DNA of 35,190 nucleotides. Origin: Lachnospiraceae bacterium. Lineage in GTDB: Bacteria; Bacillota; Clostridia; Lachnospirales; Lachnospiraceae. Position numbers and translations under genes: made by a program. Where the stretch lies: positions 1 through 35,190 of the forward strand of contig JAGBKB010000037.1 in the NCBI GenBank assembly GCA_017934175.1, read 5' to 3'. The notes under the pieces were generated by a model. It made no database searches. It was not told where the DNA came from and worked only from the letters and a program-made list of their open reading frames with translations. This document shows, piece by piece, positions 25,826 to 33,983 of this stretch. Each line of letters begins with the position of its first letter. The first letter of the stretch is position 1.

Positions 25826-26695
25826 ATGTTGAATGCTTGGTTTGTTACAAATAAATATTATGTAAGTAATAGTTTTTTGTTGTTAAAAAAACTTATATGT
25901 GATTCTGCAAAATCACACAATATAAAAATCACAGAGTATAATAATATTGATATAATAAAACATATTTCATTGTCAAATTATGAAAAACCTGACTTTGTAT
26001 TATTTTGGGATAAAGATATAAAACTTGCTAATTTACTTGAAAGTGATGGCATCAGAGTATTTAATTCATCAGAAAGTATAAGGTTATGTGATGATAAAGC
26101 ACTTACATATATAAAACTCAAAAACAAAAAAATAAGACAACCTAAAACTTTTTTTTCGCCTTTATTATATTATCATAATATTTTAGAAGATAGTGACATA
26201 ATAGACTACATTATTTCTGAATTAGGGTTTCCACTTGTATTTAAAGAGTGCTTTGGTTCATTTGGAAAACAAGTATCTTTGATAAACAATAAAAATGAAT
26301 TGGTGTTAAAGATTAAGGCAGTAGATAATAGTCCCTACATAATGCAAGAGTTCATTAAATCAAGTTATGGAAAAGATTTAAGAGTGTATGTAGTGGGAGA
26401 TAAGTGTATAACTTCTATGAAGAGAGAAAACCATAATGGCGACTTTAGAGCAAATATAGAAGTAGGAAGCACTGGCTCAATATATGAATTAAGTGATAAT
26501 GAGAGAGAGATGGCACTAACCGTAGTAAAAGAACTTGGGCTTTCGTTTGGTGGGATTGATTTGTTATTTGGAGAAGATGGGGAACCGATATTTTGCGAGG
26601 CTAATTCCAATGCATATTTCAATGAGATTAATAAAGTTACTAAAATAAAAGTTGAAGATTATATTTTTGACTATATAATTAATTCTATTAAATAG
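25826..26695 (+). CDS. RimK-like ATP-grasp ligase of unknown substrate
   Basis: This 289-aa protein has the ATP-grasp order: a variable N-terminal domain (1-95), CDDKALTYIKLKNKKIRQPKTFF, then FPLVFKECFGSFGKQVSLI (phosphate loop), YIMQEFIKSSYGKDLRVYVVGDKCI and the metal site GIDLLFGEDGEPIFCEANSNAYF. It is closest to RimK/LysX-type amino acid or peptide ligases, which form amide bonds through an acyl phosphate. The acceptor is unknown. It starts 8 bp after fhs with no SD, so translation may be coupled. No carrier-protein (LysW-like) gene is nearby. Confidence 0.85.
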   Translation: MLNAWFVTNKYYVSNSFLLLKKLICDSAKSHNIKITEYNNIDIIKHISLSNYEKPDFVLFWDKDIKLANLLESDGIRVFNSSESIRLCDDKALTYIKLKNKKIRQPKTFFSPLLYYHNILEDSDIIDYIISELGFPLVFKECFGSFGKQVSLINNKNELVLKIKAVDNSPYIMQEFIKSSYGKDLRVYVVGDKCITSMKRENHNGDFRANIEVGSTGSIYELSDNEREMALTVVKELGLSFGGIDLLFGEDGEPIFCEANSNAYFNEINKVTKIKVEDYIFDYIINSIK

Positions 26696-26699
26696 TCTA

Positions 26700-26740
26700 T
26701 TTTAATAGGTTATGGAGATATAACCTATTAAAATGTTTCT
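26700..26740 (+). terminator. Terminator after the fhs/ATP-grasp pair
   Basis: TTTTAATAGGTTAT (26700-26713) and its exact complement ATAACCTATTAAAA (26720-26733) form a 14-bp stem with a 6-nt loop, followed by TGTTTCTCTTT. AT-rich but long. Confidence 0.7.
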
Positions 26741-26753
26741 CTTTACTTTATTA

Positions 26754-26777
26754 TGATAAAGTGATAAACTGATAAAC
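26754..26777 (+). repeat. Three tandem 8-bp repeats before the YerC-type regulator
   Basis: TGATAAAG, TGATAAAC and TGATAAAC follow each other head to tail. They end 9 nt before the SD of the regulator gene, so they are a possible operator for autoregulation or chance AT-rich repetition. Confidence 0.5.
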
Positions 26778-26798
26778 AGTTGAAGAAAGGAGTTAAAA

Positions 26799-27086
26799 TT
26801 GGAAAGTTTTCATAGTGATTTAACTGATAAGTTAATGGACACAATATCAAAATTAAAAACTAAAAAAGAGTGCTACGATTTTTTTGAAGATGTATGCACA
26901 ATAAAAGAAATACTTGATATGAGCAAAAGACTCGAAGCCGCAAAACTTTTATCAGAGGGTATGAATTATAAACAAATCATATCAAAGATTGATATAAGTT
27001 CTGCAACCTTAAGTAGGGTCAGTAGGGCTCTAAATTATGGAACTGGCGGATATAAAAAAGTAATCAATAATTCATTAAAAAAATAA
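26799..27086 (+). CDS. TrpR/YerC-YecD family DNA-binding regulator
   Basis: This 95-aa protein has the pattern of the YerC family of TrpR-like repressors: CYDFFEDVCTIKEILDMSKRLEAAKLLSEGMNYKQIISKIDISSATLSRVSRALNYGTGGY. The last part is the helix-turn-helix. TTG at 26799 is the start, as GAAAGGAG ends 6 nt upstream and no ATG fits. The ligand of the family is not settled; similarity to TrpR suggests an aromatic amino acid. It lies 23 bp before the amino acid ABC importer, which it may regulate; a second importer of TrpX type is 3.2 kb downstream. Confidence 0.85.
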   Translation: MESFHSDLTDKLMDTISKLKTKKECYDFFEDVCTIKEILDMSKRLEAAKLLSEGMNYKQIISKIDISSATLSRVSRALNYGTGGYKKVINNSLKK

Positions 27087-27109
27087 TATATATTTTGGAG
27101 GACAAAATT

Positions 27110-27967
27110 ATGAAAAATTTAAAAACAGTTTTATCAACAATGTTTTTAGCAATGCTCTCTTTGCTAATCGTTGCTTGTTCTAATTCAGCAAGCAACACAA
27201 CAACTGAAAGTACAGTTGCAACTGAAAACAAAGAGACAATAGCGCAAAAAAAGACTTTTACAGTAGGCTTTGATGCAGAATACCCACCTTATGGTTTTGT
27301 AGATGATGATGGAACCTACAAAGGTTTTGACCTTGATTTAGCAAAAGAGTTTTGTAGTAGAGCAGGTTATGAGTTTAAACCTCAACCAATAGATTGGGAT
27401 TCTAAAGACCTTGAATTAAACCAAGGTAATATTGATTGCATCTGGAACGGATTTACTGTTACTGGAAGAGAAAATGATTATACTTGGACTTTCCCATATG
27501 TAGATAATTCTATAGTATTAGTTGTTCGCTCTGACTCTGGGATTACAAAGAAGGCAGACCTTGCTGGAAAAATTGTTATGGGACAAGCAGGTTCTTCTGC
27601 TATTACTGCACTTGAAGAAGAGGAAAATGCTGAATTAGTTAAGTCATTTAAGTCGTTGGAACAATGCGCTGATTACAATAGTGGGTTTATGAATCTTGAG
27701 TCAGGTATGATTGATTGTTTGGCAGTTGACATAGGAGTTGCAAAGTTTCACCTAAATAATGCAAATGGCAAATATGTACAACTTGATGAAAAATTATCAA
27801 GTGAGCAATACGCTATAGGATTTAAAAAAGGCAATACTGCACTTCGAGATGAAGTAGAAAAAGTTGTAACAGAAATGTGGAAAGATGGAACATTTATGAA
27901 TATAGCAAATAATTACAGTGACTACTCATTATCAGATATGGTTTGCCTTGGAGATTATATAAAGTAA
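27110..27967 (+). CDS. Polar amino acid ABC transporter substrate-binding lipoprotein
   Basis: This 285-aa lipoprotein has signal peptide and lipobox (LIVAC, Cys23), a Ser/Thr-rich linker, then the SBP_bac_3 fold: FTVGFDAEYPPYGFVDDDGTYKGFDLDLAKEF, DCIWNGFTVTGRENDYTWTFPY and SAITALEE. The Asp in the FDLDLA block and the Arg in GRE are the usual alpha-amino acid contacts. Which amino acid it binds cannot be told. ATG 27110 follows TTGGAGGA; an in-frame TTG at 27095 is part of the SD. It overlaps the permease by one base. Confidence 0.93.
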   Translation: MKNLKTVLSTMFLAMLSLLIVACSNSASNTTTESTVATENKETIAQKKTFTVGFDAEYPPYGFVDDDGTYKGFDLDLAKEFCSRAGYEFKPQPIDWDSKDLELNQGNIDCIWNGFTVTGRENDYTWTFPYVDNSIVLVVRSDSGITKKADLAGKIVMGQAGSSAITALEEEENAELVKSFKSLEQCADYNSGFMNLESGMIDCLAVDIGVAKFHLNNANGKYVQLDEKLSSEQYAIGFKKGNTALRDEVEKVVTEMWKDGTFMNIANNYSDYSLSDMVCLGDYIK

Positions 27968-28620
27968 TGAATAATATAGTTGACATTATTTTTAGAGTAC
28001 TTAATGGGGCAGGGGCATCGAGTATAATATTCTTTTCTACTATTATATTTTCTTTGCCTTTAGGATTACTTATTACTTTTGCTAAAATGTCTAAAATTAA
28101 AGTAATTAGTTATTTTGCAAGTTTCCTTATATCTATATTAAGAGGAACACCGCTTATGCTTCAACTATTTATGTGGTACTATGGACCTTACTATTTATTT
28201 CACGTGAGTTTTGGACTTAAGTGGAGACTTCCTGCCATAATAATAGGTTTCTCTATAAACTATGCAGCATATTTCGCAGAGATTTTTAGAAGTGGGATAG
28301 AAAGTATTCCAGTAGGTCAATATGAAGCCTCATCAGTACTTGGTTATACCAATGTGCAGACATTTACAAAAATAATATTTCCACAAATGGTAAAAAGAGT
28401 TATACCACCAGTTACAAATGAAATTATCACATTAGTTAAAGATACATCACTTGCATTTGCAATTACTTATACCGAGATGTTTACTGTAGCAAAACAAATA
28501 GCAGCATCAAAAACTACAATTATTCCACTTCTTGTTGCAGGAATATTTTATTACATATTTAATGATATAGTTGCATTTGTAATGAGTAAAATAGAAAAGA
28601 GTTTTAATTATTATAAATAA
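27967..28620 (+). CDS. Polar amino acid ABC transporter permease
   Basis: This 217-aa membrane protein of the HisM/GlnP type has about five helices. It has the family's ISILRGTPLMLQLFMWYYG near residues 58-76 and the EAA loop EIFRSGIESIPVGQYEASSVLGYTNVQTFTKIIFPQ. The single permease presumably works as a homodimer. ATG 27967 overlaps the binding-protein stop (TAATG). The ATPase starts one base after its stop. Confidence 0.94.
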   Translation: MNNIVDIIFRVLNGAGASSIIFFSTIIFSLPLGLLITFAKMSKIKVISYFASFLISILRGTPLMLQLFMWYYGPYYLFHVSFGLKWRLPAIIIGFSINYAAYFAEIFRSGIESIPVGQYEASSVLGYTNVQTFTKIIFPQMVKRVIPPVTNEIITLVKDTSLAFAITYTEMFTVAKQIAASKTTIIPLLVAGIFYYIFNDIVAFVMSKIEKSFNYYK

Positions 28621-28621
28621 T

Positions 28622-29413
28622 ATGAGTTTATTTGAAATTAAAAATTGTAAAAAACAATTTGATGGCAACCCAGTTATAGATGGCATTAGTTTTAAAGTTG
28701 ATGAGGGAGAGGTCGTTGCCATCATAGGTTCAAGTGGAAGTGGGAAAACTACACTTTTAAGGATTTGTACTTTCCTTGAATATATGAATGATGGAGAGAT
28801 GAGTTACCTGGGCAAAAAAGTAGTAACATCTGAAAATGGAATAGCAAAATATATTGGTCAAAATAAATTAAGCATTGATGCTATGAACAACAATAAAGAA
28901 TTGACTAAAATAAAAAACTATTTTGGTTTAGTATTTCAAAACTTTAATTTGTTTCCACACTGGACAGTTTTAAAAAATATTATTGATGCTCCAATCAGTG
29001 TTGAAAAAAGAAATAAAGAAGTAGTTATTGACAGGGCTATGTACTATCTAAAAAAAATGGGAATAGAAAATAAAGCCTATAATTATCCATGTGAATTATC
29101 TGGAGGGCAACAACAAAGGGTTGCAATAGCAAGGGCTTTATGTATGGAACCAAAGATTATATATTTTGATGAACCTACATCAGCATTGGACCCAGAACTT
29201 ACTCAAGAAGTTTTGAGAGTTATAAAAGAATTGGCAAATGAAAAACGAACTATGGTTATTGTCACTCATGAAATGAATTTTGCAAGGGATGTAGCAGATA
29301 GAGTAATCTTTGTAGATAATGGTGTGATTGTAGAAGAAGGAAATGCAAAAGAAGTTATTTCAAATCCAAAGATGGAAAGAACTAAAAAGTTTTTACAAAA
29401 ATATGAAGATTAG
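28622..29413 (+). CDS. Polar amino acid ABC transporter ATP-binding protein
   Basis: This 263-aa GlnQ/HisP-type ATPase has Walker A GSSGSGKTT (about 37-45), Q-loop VFQNFNLFPHWTVLKN, signature LSGGQQQRVAIARAL, Walker B IIYFDEPTSALDPE and switch VTHEM. Between Walker A and the Q-loop it carries about 25 more residues than minimal GlnQ (VTSENGIAKYIGQNKLSIDAMNN region), as in longer members such as HisP. There is no SD before the start; translation is likely coupled to the permease. The operon ends at the hairpin 29421-29446. Confidence 0.94.
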   Translation: MSLFEIKNCKKQFDGNPVIDGISFKVDEGEVVAIIGSSGSGKTTLLRICTFLEYMNDGEMSYLGKKVVTSENGIAKYIGQNKLSIDAMNNNKELTKIKNYFGLVFQNFNLFPHWTVLKNIIDAPISVEKRNKEVVIDRAMYYLKKMGIENKAYNYPCELSGGQQQRVAIARALCMEPKIIYFDEPTSALDPELTQEVLRVIKELANEKRTMVIVTHEMNFARDVADRVIFVDNGVIVEEGNAKEVISNPKMERTKKFLQKYED

Positions 29414-29420
29414 TCAAAAA

Positions 29421-29446
29421 AAGAACTGCATTTGCAGTTCTTCTTT
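29421..29446. terminator. Bidirectional terminator between convergent genes
   Basis: AAGAACTGC (29421-29429) and GCAGTTCTT (29434-29442) pair over a 4-nt loop. A-rich sequence lies to the left and CTTTT to the right, so it can end the amino acid transporter mRNA and, on the other strand, the cold-shock mRNA. Confidence 0.85.
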
Positions 29447-29449
29447 TGA

Positions 29450-29647
29450 TTAGCAAACAGTAACGTTTGTAGCCTGAGGGCCTTTTTCGCCATTTGTAAC
29501 TTCAAACTCTACGGCTTGACCTTCTTCAAGGTTTTTATAGCCCTCCATGTTTATTCCTGAATAATGTACGAATACATCTTTTCCGGTTTCATCACTTATA
29601 AAGCCATAACCCTTTTGTTTGTTGAACCACTTAACAGTACCTTTCAT
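29450..29647 (-). CDS. Cold-shock domain protein
   Basis: This 65-aa single-domain nucleic-acid chaperone has RNP1 KGYGFI (about residues 12-17) and RNP2 VFVHY (25-29), with the aromatic positions for single-strand binding intact. It starts [17 protein letters not shown] as in CspA/CspB. GGAGGAA lies 5 nt before the ATG. A TTGACA-like promoter (29688-29716) drives it leftward. It is convergent with the amino acid transporter and divergent from the Gx transporter gene. It is probably a general RNA chaperone; cold induction cannot be judged. Confidence 0.96.
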   Translation of the reverse strand: MKGTVKWFNKQKGYGFISDETGKDVFVHYSGINMEGYKNLEEGQAVEFEVTNGEKGPQATNVTVC

Positions 29648-29687
29648 TGTTCCTCCATGTAAATAAACAGATAAAATATATATGTAT

Positions 29688-29716
29688 AATTTAACATAAA
29701 ATTATAAATATGTCAA
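29688..29716 (-). promoter_or_regulatory. Promoter of the cold-shock gene
   Basis: Minus strand TTGACA (29716-29711), a 17-bp spacer and TAAATT (29693-29688), about 34 nt of leader. The -35 box lies inside the first codons of the divergent Gx transporter gene. Confidence 0.45.
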
Positions 29717-30243
29717 ATAAAATATTGGGAAATAGAATACTTAAAAGTCGTATCTTACCTTATTCGGTTGTGTTTTTGTCAATATCACTTATCTTATCAT
29801 ATTTAGAGATATTATTTCCGCTCAACATAGGTAATTTAGGCATAAAAATTGGGCTTGCAAACATTGTGACCATACTTTCCATACAAATTTTGAACATAAA
29901 ATGGACATTTTTTATTAACATTTTAAGGATTCTGATTATTGGTATATTATTTGGAAACCTTATAAAATTTTCACTTTCGCTTGCAGGATTTTTATTGAGT
30001 TTTGTAGTTATGATATTTGCATTAAGAACTCTCAATTTTTCCATAGTATCAACTAGTATTTTTGGAGGGGTATTCCATAATATAGGTCAAATCATCGCAT
30101 TATCCTTTATTATGAAAAATAAAAATATATTATCTCTTATTCCTATATACATTTTGATAGGTGCACTAACTGGGTTTATTATTGGTATTTTAACTTATAT
30201 TTTATATAAAAAAATACAAATATTGCATTTGAATAATAGGTGA
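29710..30243 (+). CDS. Gx transporter family / heptaprenyl diphosphate synthase component I-like membrane protein
   Basis: This 177-aa hydrophobic protein has about five to six transmembrane segments and the conserved block LNIGNLGIKIGLANIVTIL. That block marks the family annotated as heptaprenyl diphosphate synthase component I or Gx transporter. These are S-component-like membrane proteins; the substrate is unsettled. No SD precedes ATG 29710. TAAAAT (29697-29702) is 7 nt upstream, so a leaderless message is possible. The family often sits with NusG-II or ApbE proteins, which are absent here. Confidence 0.8.
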   Translation: MSNKILGNRILKSRILPYSVVFLSISLILSYLEILFPLNIGNLGIKIGLANIVTILSIQILNIKWTFFINILRILIIGILFGNLIKFSLSLAGFLLSFVVMIFALRTLNFSIVSTSIFGGVFHNIGQIIALSFIMKNKNILSLIPIYILIGALTGFIIGILTYILYKKIQILHLNNR

Positions 30244-30257
30244 TTATATGTTAAAAT
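30229..30257 (+). promoter_or_regulatory. Probable promoter of the TrpXYZ-like operon
   Basis: TTGAAT (30229-30234), a 17-bp spacer and TAAAAT (30252-30257) preceded by TG one base upstream. The leader is about 43 nt with no T-box or other visible structure. Confidence 0.5.
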
Positions 30258-30306
30258 ATATGGGTTGTTTTAAAATAAGTTAAATTCTTATAAAGGAGAT
30301 AAAAAT

Positions 30307-31350
30307 ATGAAATTATTTAAAAAAGTTATAAGTTTGATGCTTAGCATCATGCTCGTTATGTCACTTGTATCATGTGGCGGTCAAAGTAATACTGCATCAA
30401 GTGGTGCTGCAAGTGAGACAACAGAAAAAGTTGAAGAAACAAATTCAACTAAATCTGTTAATCCAAATAGACCAAACAAAGAAGAAAATATGAAAAAGAC
30501 TCATAAGATTGGTATTATACAATTAGTGCAACATGCGGCTCTTGATGCTTCTTATCAAGGATTTGTAGATTATTTAAATGAAAAAGGAATTAAGTTCACT
30601 GAAGATTTACAAAATGCATCTGGAGAACAATCTGCATGTGAAACTATAGCAGAAAAGTTTGCTAATGATGGATTAGACTTATGCTATGCAATAGCCACAC
30701 CAGCAGCACAAAGTGTTGTTGCACATCTTGAAAATGTTCCTATAGTTGCATCTGCAGTAACTGACCCAGCAGGTTCAGGACTTTGCAAATCAAATGACAA
30801 CCCACAAGGTATGCTTACAGCAGCATCAGACCTTACACCTGTTGAGGCTCAATTTGATTTATTAGTTGAATTACTTCCAAATGCAAAAAATGTAGGAATA
30901 CTTTATTGCTCGGCTGAAGCAAATTCAAAGATTCAAGCAGATATGGCTATTGAGGCTGCAACTAAAAGAAATTTAGATGCAAAAGAATATACAGTTGTTA
31001 ATTCAAATGACATTCAGACAGTTATAGAATCAATGATAGGAAAAGTTGATGTTATCTATGTTCCTACTGATAATACTATATCAGCAGGATTTGATACAGT
31101 AGCAACAATTTGCAATGAGAATAAAATCCCAACTATAGTAGGCGAAGAGGCTATGGTTGACAAAGGTGGATTTGCTACATATGGAATCAACTATTACCAA
31201 CTTGGTAAACTTGCTGGACAAATGGCAGAAGAGATTTTAATAAATAAGATTAAGCCAGGTGATATGGCTGTTAGATATCTTGATTCAGCATCATGCACAA
31301 GAAAAATCAATGAAGAAACTGCAAAAATATTAGGTATAGAGGTTAAGTAA
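30307..31350 (+). CDS. TrpX-like ABC transporter substrate-binding lipoprotein
   Basis: This 347-aa lipoprotein has signal peptide and lipobox LVSC (Cys23), a Ser/Thr/Glu linker to about residue 62, then the ABC_sub_bind fold: HKIGIIQLVQHAALDASYQGFVDYL, NASGEQSACETIAEKFAND, YAIATPAAQSV, DPAGSGLC, NVGILYCSAEANSKIQADM and VGEEAMVDKGGFATYGINYYQLG. The family includes tryptophan/tyrosine-binding TrpX, so an aromatic amino acid is a fair guess. AAAGGAG precedes the start and the permease ATG overlaps the stop by one base. Confidence 0.9.
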   Translation: MKLFKKVISLMLSIMLVMSLVSCGGQSNTASSGAASETTEKVEETNSTKSVNPNRPNKEENMKKTHKIGIIQLVQHAALDASYQGFVDYLNEKGIKFTEDLQNASGEQSACETIAEKFANDGLDLCYAIATPAAQSVVAHLENVPIVASAVTDPAGSGLCKSNDNPQGMLTAASDLTPVEAQFDLLVELLPNAKNVGILYCSAEANSKIQADMAIEAATKRNLDAKEYTVVNSNDIQTVIESMIGKVDVIYVPTDNTISAGFDTVATICNENKIPTIVGEEAMVDKGGFATYGINYYQLGKLAGQMAEEILINKIKPGDMAVRYLDSASCTRKINEETAKILGIEVK

Positions 31351-32348
31351 TGAACATAGGTTCTCTACTTGGAGCAGTTGGACAAGGATTTATTTGGGGT
31401 ATAATGACCCTTGGTATTTTTATAACATATAAAATATTAAATGTTTCTGATTTAACTGTTGATGGTAGTTTCGCTACTGGTGGATGTATTTTCGCTATCA
31501 CTTCTCTTGCTGGAATACATCCTACTCTTTGTTTATTTATTGCAATGTTTGTTGGTGGTATATGTGGATTTGTGACAGGTATACTTCATACAAAGTTTAA
31601 AATACCAGCAATTTTAGCAGGTATATTAACACAACTTGGACTATATTCTGTAAACTTGAGAATACTTGGTGATAAAGCAAATGTAAGTATCTCGCAAATT
31701 AGTACCAACATAACATTTTTTTCAAAGTTATTAAATATACCACATACAAGAGCCGGAATGCTTCTTGGAATAATTATATCTCTTATATGTATAGTATTAC
31801 TTTACTATTTGCTCGGCACTGAATTTGGTGCAAGTATAAGGGCAACTGGAAATAATGAAAAGATGATTAGAGCCCTTGGCGTAAATACTGATAATATAAA
31901 ATTATTTGGTATGATATTGTCAAATATGCTAATTGGTCTTTCAGGAGCACTACTTGTCCAGATGAATAAATATGCCGATGTAGGTATGGGAAAAGGTGCC
32001 ATTGTATATGGTCTTGCATCAATAGTTATTGGCGAAGTATTTTTTAGAAGATTTTCTAATTTTGGCATAAAACTTATGTCCAGTGTTTTTGGATGTATAG
32101 TTTTCTTTATCATAAGAGCATTTGTTATAAGCCTTGGACTTAAGGCAAATGATATGCAATTATTGTCAGCATTGATTGTAGTTATGGCGTTGGCGATGCC
32201 AATATTTAAAGAAAACTTAAATGTTAGAAAAGTAGGGAAAATCAATAGTTTGAATGAGATGAAGCAAATGTCTACTGCCGACCAACTCACAAAAGAGAAG
32301 ATGGATAAGAGAAATGTTACTGAAGTTGGAGGTGGAGAAAATGCTTAA
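31350..32348 (+). CDS. TrpY-like ABC transporter permease
   Basis: This 332-aa membrane protein of the branched-chain/sugar-type permease family has about eight helices. It shows LGIFITYKILNVSDLTVDGSF at the start and GTEFGASIRATGNNEKMIRALGVNTDNIKLFG as the coupling loop. A hydrophilic tail of about 40 residues (from NVRKVGKIN) follows the last helix and overlaps the ATPase gene by 8 nt. ATG 31350 overlaps the TrpX-like stop, so the three genes are tightly coupled. Confidence 0.9.
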   Translation: MNIGSLLGAVGQGFIWGIMTLGIFITYKILNVSDLTVDGSFATGGCIFAITSLAGIHPTLCLFIAMFVGGICGFVTGILHTKFKIPAILAGILTQLGLYSVNLRILGDKANVSISQISTNITFFSKLLNIPHTRAGMLLGIIISLICIVLLYYLLGTEFGASIRATGNNEKMIRALGVNTDNIKLFGMILSNMLIGLSGALLVQMNKYADVGMGKGAIVYGLASIVIGEVFFRRFSNFGIKLMSSVFGCIVFFIIRAFVISLGLKANDMQLLSALIVVMALAMPIFKENLNVRKVGKINSLNEMKQMSTADQLTKEKMDKRNVTEVGGGENA

Positions 32349-33132
32349 ACTTCGAAATATATATAAAACGTTTAATGCAGGAACTATAAATGAAAAGAGA
32401 GCACTAAATGATATTAATTTAGTGTTAAATGATGGCGACTTTGTCACTGTCATTGGAGGTAATGGAGCAGGAAAGTCAACTCTACAAAATGTAATTTCTG
32501 GTTCTATCATACCTGATTTTGGAAATATCGAGATAAATGGATTAGATATTACTAAATTACCTGAACATAAAAGAGCAAAGTATATAGGCAGAGTGTTCCA
32601 AGACCCTATGCTTGGTACTGCATCTGATATGTGGATAGAAGAAAATCTTGCACTTGCTATTAAAAGAGGAGAAAATAGAAGTGCTTTCAAGTGGATGATT
32701 AATAGTAAGAATACAACATTTTTTAGAGAACAATTAGAAAAACTTGGGCTTGGACTTGAAAATAGAATGAAGACAAAGGTAAAACTTTTATCAGGTGGAC
32801 AGAGACAAGCACTAACTCTTCTTATGTCAACACTTAAAAAACCAGATTTGCTTATGCTTGATGAACATACAGCAGCACTTGACCCTAAAACCGCGAGTCT
32901 CGTATTATCACTTACAGATGAGATAATTAATAAATCAAATATAACAACCATTATGATTACACATAATATGAGAGATGCACTTAATTATGGCAATAGATTA
33001 ATCATGATGGACCAAGGTTCAATAATTTTTGATGTGAAGGGTGACGAGAAGAAAAAATTAACTGTAGAAGATTTACTGAAAAAGTTTAATCAAACTAAAG
33101 ATGCACCATCAGATGCTATGATACTTGGATAA
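32341..33132 (+). CDS. TrpZ-like ABC transporter ATP-binding protein
   Basis: This 263-aa ATPase has Walker A GGNGAGKST (about residues 38-46), Q-loop RVFQDPMLGTA, signature LSGGQRQALTLLM, Walker B LLMLDEHTAALDP (His in place of the usual Pro after DE, as is common in this family) and switch ITHNM. ATG 32341 follows GGAGGTGG (32328-32335); an in-frame upstream start at 32314 would lie deeper in the permease gene. It completes the importer. A GC-rich hairpin follows. Confidence 0.92.
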   Translation: MLKLRNIYKTFNAGTINEKRALNDINLVLNDGDFVTVIGGNGAGKSTLQNVISGSIIPDFGNIEINGLDITKLPEHKRAKYIGRVFQDPMLGTASDMWIEENLALAIKRGENRSAFKWMINSKNTTFFREQLEKLGLGLENRMKTKVKLLSGGQRQALTLLMSTLKKPDLLMLDEHTAALDPKTASLVLSLTDEIINKSNITTIMITHNMRDALNYGNRLIMMDQGSIIFDVKGDEKKKLTVEDLLKKFNQTKDAPSDAMILG

Positions 33133-33136
33133 ATGC

Positions 33137-33157
33137 AGGGCGGTTATCATCCGCCCT
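33137..33157. terminator. Hairpin between the TrpXYZ-like operon and truA
   Basis: AGGGCGG (33137-33143) and CCGCCCT (33151-33157) form a perfect GC-rich 7-bp stem with a 7-nt loop, between convergent genes. The T-tract is weak on both strands, so efficiency is uncertain. Confidence 0.6.
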
Positions 33158-33159
33158 AT

Positions 33160-33936
33160 TTAATTGACAAATTCTATTGACTCAAGAGTAAGACCTTTTG
33201 CTGGAAGTGTAAATCCAGCATATTTCCTATCTTGCTTATCCATTATTTCTTTTATATAGTCAGGTACCCACATGCTCATACCAATTTTTAGGAGAGTGCC
33301 ACAAATAATTCGTACCATGTGATATAAAAAACCATTTCCAATAATTTTAATTTCAATTAAATCATCTTTTTTACGAATATCTATAGAGTAGATTTCTCGT
33401 GTAGTTATATCATCATTTATTATGTTGTGTTCATTTGCATATTGAATAATTTGAGATTCAGGATTGATAAAACTTTTAAAATTATGTACTCCTATGAGAT
33501 AGTTAGAGGCAAGTATCATTTTATCTATATCTATATCATAATATACATGATGTGCAAAATGTTCTTTTAGTGGATTTCTTATTTTGGAATTATGAATTTT
33601 ATATACATAAGTTTTTATAGTCTTTGCTTTTCTTGGATGAAAGTCAAGTGGAACTTCTTTTGATTCAAGTATAGATATGTCAAGTGGTAAAAGATTATTT
33701 ATGGCATAAGAATATTTATCAGGTTTTATGTCTGAATTGGTATCAAATACAGCAATATTGCCATTTGCATGGACACCACTATCAGTTCTACTTGTTCCAA
33801 TAATAGATATATTTTCATTAGTTAGTTTTGATATTTTAGCATTTAAAATATCTTCTATGCCATTTTTTTTATCGCCTGTCTGCCATCCACTATAATTTGT
33901 TCCATCATATGCAATTTTTATCATAATTCGCTTCAT
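33160..33936 (-). CDS. truA: tRNA pseudouridine(38-40) synthase
   Basis: This 258-aa enzyme isomerises uridines 38-40 in the tRNA anticodon arm. The start IMIKIAYDGTNYSGWQ and the catalytic loop GTSRTDSGVHA with Asp52 are clear. FHPRKAKTIKTYVYKI and YHMVRIICGTLLKIG complete the fold. Length is normal. It lies alone on the minus strand, away from the rplQ region where it sits in many Firmicutes. No SD is present. TGATATAAT ends 8 nt before the ATG, so the mRNA is nearly leaderless. Confidence 0.96.
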   Translation of the reverse strand: MKRIMIKIAYDGTNYSGWQTGDKKNGIEDILNAKISKLTNENISIIGTSRTDSGVHANGNIAVFDTNSDIKPDKYSYAINNLLPLDISILESKEVPLDFHPRKAKTIKTYVYKIHNSKIRNPLKEHFAHHVYYDIDIDKMILASNYLIGVHNFKSFINPESQIIQYANEHNIINDDITTREIYSIDIRKKDDLIEIKIIGNGFLYHMVRIICGTLLKIGMSMWVPDYIKEIMDKQDRKYAGFTLPAKGLTLESIEFVN

Positions 33937-33944
33937 AGGAATAT

Positions 33945-33953
33945 ATTATATCA
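33945..33953 (-). promoter_or_regulatory. Extended -10 element of truA
   Basis: TGATATAAT on the minus strand, with the hexamer at 33950-33945. It is 8 nt from the ATG at 33936. No convincing -35 box is seen. Confidence 0.6.
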
Positions 33954-33968
33954 TTTTATAAAAATATA

Positions 33969-33977
33969 TGCTATAAT
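33969..33977 (+). promoter_or_regulatory. Extended -10 element of the DMT permease gene
   Basis: TGCTATAAT with the hexamer at 33972-33977. Only 6 nt separate it from the ATG at 33984, so the transcript should start at the start codon. Confidence 0.65.
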
Positions 33978-33983
33978 TTTTAT

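Noticed and set aside
30244..30306. T-box or Trp-responsive leader for the TrpXYZ-like operon
   Set aside because: The leader is only about 43 nt and lacks the T-box sequence and any antiterminator pairing.
32217..32951. 244-codon antisense reading frame over the TrpZ-like ATPase
   Set aside because: The sense strand has all ABC motifs in order; the antisense product is Ser/Phe/Leu-rich with no domain, as expected for a shadow.
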